A DNA stretch of 64,000 nucleotides from an uncultured Spirochaetales bacterium (lineage in GTDB: Bacteria; Spirochaetota; Spirochaetia; JAFGXN01), in contig CASEOG010000002.1 in assembly GCA_949289575.1 (NCBI GenBank), positions 28,590-92,589 on the forward strand, written 5' to 3'. The notes under the pieces were generated by a model. It did not search any database. It was not told the origin of the DNA and saw only the letters and a program-made list of their open reading frames with translations. Of this stretch, positions 43,098-50,120 are shown piece after piece (position 1 is the first letter of the stretch; each line of letters starts with the position of its first letter). The translations under genes were made by a program, and so were the position numbers.

Positions 43098-43775
43098 ATG
43101 GATCGAATTTTGATTATCGAAGACGAAAAACAGATGGCACAAATGATTTCCGATTATCTGAAAGCGAATGATTTCGACACGGATGTCGTTTACGACGGAT
43201 TTAATGCCGTGAAGAAAATCACCGATGAAGATTATAATCTGATTCTGATGGATGTTATGATTCCGGGAATGGACGGATTCGATGTCCTGAAAATTCTTCG
43301 CAAAAACAAAAAAACACCGGTTATTTTTCTGACGGCCAGAATCGACGAAGCCGATAAAATTGCCGCACTCGAACAGGGAGCCGATGATTATATTGTGAAA
43401 CCGTTCAGCTTTCGGGAACTGGTGGCACGCATTCGTGCCGTGTGCCGCCGTGTCGGCGGATCCGGCTACAGCAAACTGCTGATCTGCGGTGATGTTAAAT
43501 TGGACGGCGAAAAGAAAAAATGTTATATTGCCGGCGTGCCTCACGATCTGACCGCCGTACAGTTTGCCATTGTCGAAAAACTGATGAGTCAGCCGGGACG
43601 TGTTTTTTCGAGACAGGAACTGGTCGCCTCTTTTTCGGGATCGTTCTGTGACGAATATTCGCGGAATATCGATGCTCATATTAAAAACATTCGTAAGATT
43701 CTGTGCAAAGACGGCGACGGACGTTCTTATATCGAAACGGTGCGCAGCATGGGCTACCGCTTCCGCGAACTCTAA
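43098..43775 (+). CDS. OmpR-family response regulator
   Basis: This is a 225-residue transcription regulator. The receiver domain has ILIIEDEKQMA, the phospho-acceptor D52 in LILMDVMIPGMDG, and YIVKPFSFRELVARIRA. The C-terminal winged helix (about residues 135-225) has LTAVQFAIVEKLMSQPGRVFSRQEL and IRKILCKDGDGRSYIETVRSMGYRF. It has AAAAGGAG before the ATG and is followed after 21 bases by its histidine kinase. It probably controls an envelope-related regulon; targets are unknown. Confidence 0.95.
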   Translation: MDRILIIEDEKQMAQMISDYLKANDFDTDVVYDGFNAVKKITDEDYNLILMDVMIPGMDGFDVLKILRKNKKTPVIFLTARIDEADKIAALEQGADDYIVKPFSFRELVARIRAVCRRVGGSGYSKLLICGDVKLDGEKKKCYIAGVPHDLTAVQFAIVEKLMSQPGRVFSRQELVASFSGSFCDEYSRNIDAHIKNIRKILCKDGDGRSYIETVRSMGYRFREL

Positions 43776-43796
43776 ACCGAAATCTGTTCCGTACCG

Positions 43797-45200
43797 ATGA
43801 AAATAAAACGAAAACTGCTTTTCGAAGTTTTACTCTCGTATACACTTTTGATACTTCTTTTGGGAGGCGGAATTCTGGCGGCGGCACTGATTCGCTTTCA
43901 TCGGGACGGATGCCGTATTCAGGCGGAACGCGATACGGAGTTTGCCATGCATATCGGGGATTTTGTCCGGCTCTATTACCGCCGGGAGAAAAATCTGGAC
44001 AATTTGGACAAAGCCATCGAAATGCTTTTCCTGTACAGGGGCAAACTCCGGGAACACCGCGAAAACCGTATCGGCAATTTAAGAGAAATATACAGACATC
44101 CGCGAATTCTGGTTACGGATGCCGACCGGAAGGAGATTCTCTATTCGACGACGGAAATCGCCGTCAAACCCGAACTGCTGAATCGGGATACGGAGGGGAT
44201 ATGTGTTTCCGTCGATGATCTCGTCCTGGCATACGTGTATGTCGGAACAATGATTCCGGGAGGGAATTATTATCTTTATTTTTCTCCCGAAATCAAAAAA
44301 ACAATGGCCCTGCTGTGCCTTTATTCCGTTCTGCTGATTCTCTTTTCAATCGGTCTCGGTTTTTATTATGCCTTCCGCATCGCCCGCCCGATTAATGAAC
44401 TCAGCGATGCTTTTAAACAGGTTTCCCGCAATCAGTTTTCCGTCCGTCTGAAGACGCGGGTAAATAACGAAATCGGCTATCTGCTGAATTCGTTTAATAT
44501 GATGGTCCAGAAACTGGAAGAGTCCGATAAAGCACGACGGCAAATGAGTGCCGATATATCACACGATTTCCGGACGCCGCTGACACTGATTCGCAGCCGG
44601 CTGGAAATGATAAAGGCAGGGGTCTATCTTCCCGACCAGACCAATTTCGATTATATCATGAAAGAAATCGACCACATGTCCCATATGCTGGAAGAGTGGC
44701 GAGAGCTTTCCCGTATCGAGGCGGGCTCTTTGGAAAGTACCGGAATCAGAATGGATTTGAATTCGTTTCTGGAAACACTGTTCGGATCGTTTTCACCCCT
44801 GAAAGAGGAAAAGAATCTGATATTCGATTTTTCGGCTTCTCCGGAACCGCTCTATATTATCGGAGACGGCGAAAACCTCTCTCGGGCTTTCGGAAATCTG
44901 ATTGTCAATGCGGTTAAATTTTCCAGACCGGGCGGACTGATCCGCCTGTCGCTCCGCCGCGAGGGAAACGAGGCGCTGATTAATTTATACGATAACGGTA
45001 TCGGGATTCCGGCCGACAAAATCAAATATATTTTCGATCGTCTTTACAAGGTCGACAGCTCACGCGGACAGGCGCATTCCGGATCGGGACTGGGACTGCC
45101 GATCTGCAAGTCGATTATCAATGCCCACGGAGGAACTATTACCGCTTCTTCGGTCGAAGGGGAGTCGACGGTTTTCTTTATTCGGATTCCGTTAGCATAA
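43797..45200 (+). CDS. Membrane sensor histidine kinase
   Basis: This is a 467-residue partner of the OmpR-type regulator. TM1 is at about residues 8-28, a periplasmic sensor of about 135 residues without a named fold follows, and TM2 is at about 165-190. Then come HAMP (ARPINELSDAFKQVSRNQFSVRL) and a dimerisation domain with phospho-accepting His near 256 in SADISHDFRTPLTLI. The ATPase domain has N, G1 and G2 boxes (GNLIVNAVKFS, YDNGIGIPADK, GSGLGLPICKSI). The start context is unusual, since no strong Shine-Dalgarno site precedes ATG 43797. The end overlaps a convergent lipoprotein gene by 23 bases. Confidence 0.93.
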   Translation: MKIKRKLLFEVLLSYTLLILLLGGGILAAALIRFHRDGCRIQAERDTEFAMHIGDFVRLYYRREKNLDNLDKAIEMLFLYRGKLREHRENRIGNLREIYRHPRILVTDADRKEILYSTTEIAVKPELLNRDTEGICVSVDDLVLAYVYVGTMIPGGNYYLYFSPEIKKTMALLCLYSVLLILFSIGLGFYYAFRIARPINELSDAFKQVSRNQFSVRLKTRVNNEIGYLLNSFNMMVQKLEESDKARRQMSADISHDFRTPLTLIRSRLEMIKAGVYLPDQTNFDYIMKEIDHMSHMLEEWRELSRIEAGSLESTGIRMDLNSFLETLFGSFSPLKEEKNLIFDFSASPEPLYIIGDGENLSRAFGNLIVNAVKFSRPGGLIRLSLRREGNEALINLYDNGIGIPADKIKYIFDRLYKVDSSRGQAHSGSGLGLPICKSIINAHGGTITASSVEGESTVFFIRIPLA

Positions 45201-45897
45201 ACGGAATTTTTCCGTTTTCGGTGACATACAGAGAGAGCGTCCGGTTCTGCTCCGGATTGAAATATTTTTCGTATCCGAGCGGCAGTTCGGTACGGAATTC
45301 GCCCGATTCGTCGACTGTAACCCGGTCGTGCGGGTAACGATTAATCCAGATCCCCGGCGGTATTTCTTTTAACAAAACGGGATAACGCGGTTTCTTTTTC
45401 ATTGTGTAGTAACCGACGGTTCCGGTTTCCAGTGCTTTTCTCAGAGCCGCGGGATCGTAAAACCACGGATTGCCGTCGATACGGTGCGTCAGGGCTTCGG
45501 GATTCCAGCTTTTCGGAGTCGAAAAGCCGGCCGAAGAAACGGTTTCGGCCAAAAAGCCGCCTTTCCAGGAAAGTTCCATCACACGGCTGCCGTTAAAAAA
45601 TCCGCCGCAGGGGCGCAAGGCGAAAGGCGGATAAACCAGAACAACGGCATTTTCTTTTTTCCGAATTTCGACGGAAACCGGATAAGGCGAATACGGAATT
45701 TCCGTTTTGCGCAGAACGCCGTAACTGTTTTCGTAAACCGCCACCGCCGGTGCGCTGCCGTTATCGGCTGTGTGCGGCAGTTCCGGCGGCAGGGGCGGCA
45801 GTTTGAGGTCGACGGTGACCGTCTGCGGCAAAACGGAACAGCCGCAAAGGATACCGCTGCCCAAAAGCAGCGATTTCATTGTAACGCTTTTTCCCAT
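45178..45897 (-). CDS. Lipoprotein of unknown function
   Basis: This is a 239-residue protein. I choose ATG 45895-45897 (MGKSVTMKSLLLG) because GGAG lies 8 bases upstream on this strand; the open frame reaches back to 46038 without a signal sequence at its front. The signal ends LGSGILCGCSVL, a lipobox. The mature protein starts with a Pro-rich segment and then a beta-rich region with YPVSVEIRKKENAVVLVYPPFAL; the end contains VTVDESGEFRTELPLGYEKYF. No family is recognised. It follows the DUF4416 gene. Confidence 0.7.
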   Translation of the reverse strand: MGKSVTMKSLLLGSGILCGCSVLPQTVTVDLKLPPLPPELPHTADNGSAPAVAVYENSYGVLRKTEIPYSPYPVSVEIRKKENAVVLVYPPFALRPCGGFFNGSRVMELSWKGGFLAETVSSAGFSTPKSWNPEALTHRIDGNPWFYDPAALRKALETGTVGYYTMKKKPRYPVLLKEIPPGIWINRYPHDRVTVDESGEFRTELPLGYEKYFNPEQNRTLSLYVTENGKIPFMLTESE

Positions 45898-45959
45898 CTT
45901 TAATTCTCCGAATTTATTAATGGGAAAAAGCCTCTTTTTTGAAAATCCGGCGGAAAAAA

Positions 45960-46475
45960 TTAATGCGATTTGATGATTTTCCGTACGGCTTCCAAATCGG
46001 CACGGACGGCGTCGGTTTTGTAGTCGGCATAAGTCCACGGCAGGGGTTCGAAACGGCCGCGGATGTAGATCAGCGTCAGTTCGCCGTAAATGGCGTCGGC
46101 CAGCGGAATCCGGTGCCCGCGGTTTTTCGTGGTAGCGAGAATAAACCGGTTGAGATCCATAATCCCCGGATCGAGGTTGACCCGGCGGCCGCCGTCAACG
46201 GCGAATTCGTTTTCGATTTCATTGGTGCGGTGCTTGACGGCCGCCAGCGTTTGCGGAGGAATCGGGTCGCGGAACGAGATGATGTATTTGGTGATGTGAG
46301 GCCCCATTTCCGGTTCGTAGTAAGCGGTAAACGAAAACGGATAGGGATGCCCGATATAATCGATAGGCCCGAACTCCCGCTCAAGCCGTGTCCAAACCGT
46401 TTCCGGGACAATCTCTTCGGCAATCATCACCCCGGCGACAAGCTTTTCGGGAGAAAAGGCTAATTCCGCTCCCAC
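45960..46475 (-). CDS. DUF4416 family protein
   Basis: This is a 171-residue protein matching the DUF4416 family by its blocks PYPFSFTAYYEPEMG, INEIENEF-like TNEIENEFAVDGGRRVNLDPGIMDLNRFILATTKN, and GRFEPLPWTYADYKT. The function is unknown; the family is known from spirochaetes and Thermotoga-like bacteria. I choose GTG 46473-46475, because GGGAGG is 5 bases upstream on this strand and this gives the family N terminus; the longer open frame is a shadow of malQ. It overlaps the malQ stop by 16 bases, so translation is probably coupled. Confidence 0.82.
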   Translation of the reverse strand: MGAELAFSPEKLVAGVMIAEEIVPETVWTRLEREFGPIDYIGHPYPFSFTAYYEPEMGPHITKYIISFRDPIPPQTLAAVKHRTNEIENEFAVDGGRRVNLDPGIMDLNRFILATTKNRGHRIPLADAIYGELTLIYIRGRFEPLPWTYADYKTDAVRADLEAVRKIIKSH

Positions 46476-47995
46476 GGCAGCCTCCCGTAAAGGTATGTTA
46501 AATCGCGAAGCCGGCGAAGCGGATTGAGAATATCGGTCTGCGGATTGAGCCGCCACCGCCAGTTGCTGCCGACCGTCGCCGGTGTATTGGTGCGGGCCCA
46601 CGAGTCGAGCGATAAAAGATCCTGCATCGGAAAGACTGCGTAGCGGGCGCGCGATGAAGAAGCCGACCGGATGAGATCCCAGGCAATATTGTCTCCGCTG
46701 ATGCCGTAATAGCGGCGCACCAAATCCCGAACCGGTTCGGAAAGCGTGCGATACCATCCGACCGTGGTGTCGTTATCGTGAGTGCCGGTATAAACAACCG
46801 CATCGGTTTCGTAGTTGTGCGGCAGAAAAATGTTGTCCGCATTGAACCGCCCTTCGGCATTGAATTCGAAAGCAAACTGCAAAATCTTCATACCCGGCAG
46901 GTGCAGTTTCTTGCGCAGCGCCACGACATCTTCCGTAATCAAACCCAAATCTTCGGCAATGATTTCGACATGGGGAAGTTCCCGGGAGATAGCGGCAAAG
47001 AGCTTTTCTCCGGGGGCTTTGATCCATTTCCCCTTTTCGGCGGTTTTTTCTTTGCTCGGGATTTTCCAGAAGGCTCTCAATCCGCGGAAATGATCGATGC
47101 GGATAATATCAACCAACTCCGCAGTGCGCCGGATACGGGCCACCCACCAACGGAACCCGTCGTCCTCCATCGCTTTCCAGTCGTAGAGAGGATTTCCCCA
47201 CCGCTGACCCGTCGGGGAAAAATAATCCGGCGGCACACCGGCAACGGATGTGTAGCGGCAGTTTTCGTCCGTTAAAAAGAGATGTCGGTTGGCCCACACA
47301 TCGGCGCTGTCGGGCGAAACGAAAATCGGAACATCGCCGATAATCCGCACATTATTTTGATTGGCATACTCTTTTATCTTTTTCCATTGGAAATCGAAGA
47401 AAAATTGGATGACTTTGATTCGTTCGATTTGCTTTTTCAGATACAAAGACCATTTCGCGACCGCTTCCGGCGTTTTTTTCATGATGTCGCGATCCCAATC
47501 TTCGTTCCAGGCGATACCGTGAAATTCTTCGTGTAACGCCGTAAAAAGCGCATAGTCGTTCAGCCACTCCGCATTGTTTTCGAGAAACCGTTCCCAGTCG
47601 CGCTTTAAAGCGGAAGGAATTTTTTTCAGAAAGGTGTCGCACGCCTGAATCAGAAGCGGTTTTTTGAAAGCCCGAACCGCATCGTAATCGACGCTGTTGT
47701 CGTCGAACGCGGGAACATTGTCCGTATCCGTCTCTTCCAGCAGACCCCATTCTTTCAGCCGGTCGAGGCTGATCAGCAGTTCTTCTCCCGCAAAAGTCGA
47801 AAAGGGGGAATAGGGAGATTCCCCGTATCCGATCGGTCCCAGAGGCAGAATCTGCCATAACGATTGTCCGCCCTCGGCCAGTGCGTCGATAAAAGCGAAG
47901 GCTCCGTCTCCCATATCTCCGATGCCGTGTTTGCCGGGAAGCGCTGTCGGATGAAGCAGAATTCCCGAAGCACGGGATGATGATAACCTGTTCAT
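46460..47995 (-). CDS. malQ: 4-alpha-glucanotransferase (amylomaltase)
   Basis: This is a 511-residue GH77 enzyme that moves alpha-1,4-glucan segments between maltodextrins. Typical blocks are RASGILLHPTALPGKHGIGDMG at the N terminus, IIGDVPIFVSPDSADVWANR, GNPLYDWKAM, IIRIDHFRGL with the nucleophilic Asp, EIIAEDLGLI with the acid/base Glu, and YTGTHDNDTTVGW. I choose ATG 47993-47995 with GGAG upstream; 118 extra codons in the open frame lie over the carD gene and do not resemble the family. A promoter lies at 48063-48035. Confidence 0.96.
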   Translation of the reverse strand: MNRLSSSRASGILLHPTALPGKHGIGDMGDGAFAFIDALAEGGQSLWQILPLGPIGYGESPYSPFSTFAGEELLISLDRLKEWGLLEETDTDNVPAFDDNSVDYDAVRAFKKPLLIQACDTFLKKIPSALKRDWERFLENNAEWLNDYALFTALHEEFHGIAWNEDWDRDIMKKTPEAVAKWSLYLKKQIERIKVIQFFFDFQWKKIKEYANQNNVRIIGDVPIFVSPDSADVWANRHLFLTDENCRYTSVAGVPPDYFSPTGQRWGNPLYDWKAMEDDGFRWWVARIRRTAELVDIIRIDHFRGLRAFWKIPSKEKTAEKGKWIKAPGEKLFAAISRELPHVEIIAEDLGLITEDVVALRKKLHLPGMKILQFAFEFNAEGRFNADNIFLPHNYETDAVVYTGTHDNDTTVGWYRTLSEPVRDLVRRYYGISGDNIAWDLIRSASSSRARYAVFPMQDLLSLDSWARTNTPATVGSNWRWRLNPQTDILNPLRRLRDLTYLYGRLPWERN

Positions 47996-48034
47996 AGTTT
48001 CTCCTGAAATCAAGCCACAAGCCTTATCTTTAGC

Positions 48035-48063
48035 ATAGTAACACCGATTCGTCAGGAATGCAA
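48035..48063 (-). promoter_or_regulatory. Sigma-70-type promoter of malQ
   Basis: On the minus strand TTGCAT (48063-48058), a 17-base spacer and TACTAT (48040-48035) give a start near 48028 and a leader of about 33 bases. It is divergent from the carD promoter 36 bases away. Confidence 0.6.
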
Positions 48064-48098
48064 GAAAAAAATCGGACGAAAGATTGCGATTTCTTTTC

Positions 48099-48127
48099 TT
48101 GAAAAATTTTGATTTTCGAGGTATAAT
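48099..48127 (+). promoter_or_regulatory. Near-consensus promoter of carD, leaderless type
   Basis: TTGAAA (48099-48104), a 17-base spacer and TATAAT (48122-48127) are followed 6 bases later by the ATG at 48134. The predicted +1 is the A of the start codon. This is the clearest leaderless promoter in the window. Confidence 0.75.
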
Positions 48128-48133
48128 ACAACC

Positions 48134-48634
48134 ATGGATTGCGAAATTAAGTTTAAAATCGGACAAAAGATAGTTTACCCTCTGCAGGGGGTCGGTGAAA
48201 TCGTTCAGATCGACGAGCAGATGTTCAAAGAAGAACTGACGCCTTATTATACAATTTATATTCCGGTTTCGGACATGACCGTCATGATACCGGTTGTCAA
48301 CACCGAATCGCTCGGCATTCGGGCTCTGGTTTCCAAAGAAGAAGCCCAAAAAACGTTGGATAAAATGGCACCGCCGACCGGTCCCGCCAATTCCGACTGG
48401 AAAGAACGGTATCAGGGCAATATGGATATGCTGAAAACCGGCAATATCGATGATATCGCATCGGTTGTCGGCGCTCTGTACTGCCGCAGCAAAAACAAAC
48501 CGCAGCCGCTGCCGATTATGGAACGAAAACAGTACGACAGTGCGCTGAAACTGCTGATTGACGAACTCTCTCTGGCCCTTGATACGGATAAAGAAGATAT
48601 CAAGGAACAGATTTTTGCCAAGCTGGAAGGCTGA
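48134..48634 (+). CDS. CarD/CdnL/TRCF-type RNA polymerase-binding regulator
   Basis: This is a 166-residue regulator that in other bacteria binds the RNA polymerase beta subunit and stabilises open promoter complexes. The N-terminal RID/Tudor-like domain is KIGQKIVYPLQGVGEIVQIDEQ followed by YYTIYIPVSDMTVMIPVVNTESLGIRALVSKEEA. The C-terminal half is helical, as in CarD. There is no Shine-Dalgarno site: the -10 box ends 6 bases before the ATG. The stop overlaps ispF by one base (TGATG), so an RNA polymerase regulator is coupled to isoprenoid synthesis; the carD-ispD/ispF link is known in other bacteria. Confidence 0.93.
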   Translation: MDCEIKFKIGQKIVYPLQGVGEIVQIDEQMFKEELTPYYTIYIPVSDMTVMIPVVNTESLGIRALVSKEEAQKTLDKMAPPTGPANSDWKERYQGNMDMLKTGNIDDIASVVGALYCRSKNKPQPLPIMERKQYDSALKLLIDELSLALDTDKEDIKEQIFAKLEG

Positions 48635-49110
48635 TGAGAATCGGACACGGTTGGGATCTGCACCGCCTCGAAGAGGGACTGCCTCTTGTTATCGGCGGCG
48701 TTGCGATTCCTTTCGAAAAAGGGTGCGTTGCCCATTCGGACGGCGATGTGCTGATTCACGCGGTGATTGATGCTCTTTTGGGAGCGGCCGCCCTCGGCAA
48801 CATCGGCAAACTGTTTCCCGATAACGATCCCCGTTACCGCGGCGCCGACAGCCGCGCACTGCTGCGTCAAACCGTTTCGCTTTTGCCGTCCCGCTGGCGG
48901 ATTGCCAATATCGACACCACCGTTGTTCTGCAGGCGCCGAAACTCAACCCGTTTACCGACGCCATCCGCGCCAACCTGGCCGTCGATTTACAAATCGATA
49001 TCGAAGCGGTCTCCGTGAAACCCAAAACACACGAAAAGGTCGACAGTGTCGGCCGCGGCGAAGCGGTCGAGGCCTTTGCCGTCGTTTTGCTCGAATCCGC
49101 CGAATCGTGA
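48634..49110 (+). CDS. ispF: 2-C-methyl-D-erythritol 2,4-cyclodiphosphate synthase
   Basis: This is a 158-residue enzyme of the non-mevalonate isoprenoid pathway that forms the cyclic diphosphate with CMP release. The zinc site DLH is in RIGHGWDLHRL (D8, H10), followed by AHSDGDVLIHAVIDALLGAAALGNIGKLFPD and the C-terminal KTHEKVDSVGRGEAVEAFAVVLL. The length is normal. It is translationally coupled to carD. No ispD is present beside it, although ispD-ispF pairs are common. Confidence 0.97.
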   Translation: MRIGHGWDLHRLEEGLPLVIGGVAIPFEKGCVAHSDGDVLIHAVIDALLGAAALGNIGKLFPDNDPRYRGADSRALLRQTVSLLPSRWRIANIDTTVVLQAPKLNPFTDAIRANLAVDLQIDIEAVSVKPKTHEKVDSVGRGEAVEAFAVVLLESAES

Positions 49111-49116
49111 CCGCCG

Positions 49117-50052
49117 ATGAAACCCGAACATCTGTCTCCCTATCTGAAACATCTGATTGAAACAACCGATTCTCCCGCTTTAAAACGGCAGTTTCTGGCC
49201 TCGCCCGACGAAAAGATTTTTTCGCCGTACGATACCGCCGACCCGCTGGCCGAAGAACGGTTTTCCGTTACGCCGTTTCTGATTCACCGCTACCCGGAAA
49301 AGGTGCTGTGGCTGACAACGCAGCGCTGCGCCGCCGTCTGCCGCTACTGTTTCCGCAAACACCGCCTCGACGAAACGACCGTTCCCGGCGAATCGGATAT
49401 CGAAGCCGCATGCGGTTATCTGCGGGCGCACACCGAAGTCGGCGAAATGCTGCTCTCCGGCGGCGATCCGCTGATGCTGTCCGACAGCCGGCTCGAAACG
49501 GTTCTGCGACTTTTTTCCCGTGTACGGCCGCTACGTTTCCGCATCTGCACCCGCATGCCGGTAACGGCGCCCGATCGTATCACCGACGAGTTGCTGTCGC
49601 GGCTGAACGGTTACCGCATGCGCTTTTCCGTTCACATCAACTGCACCGACGAACTGACCGAAGAGGCGTGTGCCGCGTTGGAGAAAATCCGCCGCTTCGG
49701 ATTCGAAGTGTTGACGCAGACCGTTTTGCTGCGCGGCGTCAACGATTCGCGGGAGCAGCTGGCCGCGCTCTTTTTGAGTTTTGCGGATTTGGGATTGACT
49801 CCTTATTACCTGTTTCAGGGCGATCTGGCAGCCGAAACCGCCGCATTTCGGGTTTCGATACAGCGGGGACGGCGGCTCTATCGGCAGGTTTGCCGGCAGC
49901 TGCGCGGATTGCCGGTACCGAAATATGCGGTCGATTTACCGGACGGCGGCGGGAAAGTGGTTATCGAACCGTCACGGATTGCGGCCGTACGCGGCAAAAA
50001 AATATGGTTCCGCTCCGATTCCGGCCGCCTTTTTGCTTATCCGATTGAATAA
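49117..50052 (+). CDS. KamA-family radical SAM aminomutase (EpmB-like)
   Basis: This is a 311-residue radical SAM, PLP-dependent enzyme. The [4Fe-4S] motif CxxxCxxC is seen in CAAVCRYCFRKHR. Also seen are MLLSGGDPLMLSD, FSVHINCTDELTEEA and TPYYLFQGD, and the PLP-lysine region VPKYAVDLPDGGGKV. At this length it is closer to EpmB (EF-P R-beta-lysine formation) than to the longer lysine 2,3-aminomutases of lysine fermentation, but both remain possible. An EF-P with a conserved lysine is encoded at 25103. It starts 6 bases after ispF and is probably in the same operon. Confidence 0.87.
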   Translation: MKPEHLSPYLKHLIETTDSPALKRQFLASPDEKIFSPYDTADPLAEERFSVTPFLIHRYPEKVLWLTTQRCAAVCRYCFRKHRLDETTVPGESDIEAACGYLRAHTEVGEMLLSGGDPLMLSDSRLETVLRLFSRVRPLRFRICTRMPVTAPDRITDELLSRLNGYRMRFSVHINCTDELTEEACAALEKIRRFGFEVLTQTVLLRGVNDSREQLAALFLSFADLGLTPYYLFQGDLAAETAAFRVSIQRGRRLYRQVCRQLRGLPVPKYAVDLPDGGGKVVIEPSRIAAVRGKKIWFRSDSGRLFAYPIE

Positions 50053-50120
50053 TTTCATTAATTATATTAAATTTATACCGATAATTATAAAGTATAAGAC
50101 TCTGTTGATAGGATAGGGAT

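Noticed and set aside
46476..46757. N-terminal extension of the DUF4416 protein
   Set aside because: It lies within malQ coding sequence in another frame; the family N terminus begins at the GTG at 46475 with GGGAGG upstream.
47996..48349. N-terminal extension of malQ by 118 codons
   Set aside because: The extension overlaps carD in antisense and has no similarity to amylomaltase; the ATG at 47995 has GGAG and follows a good promoter.
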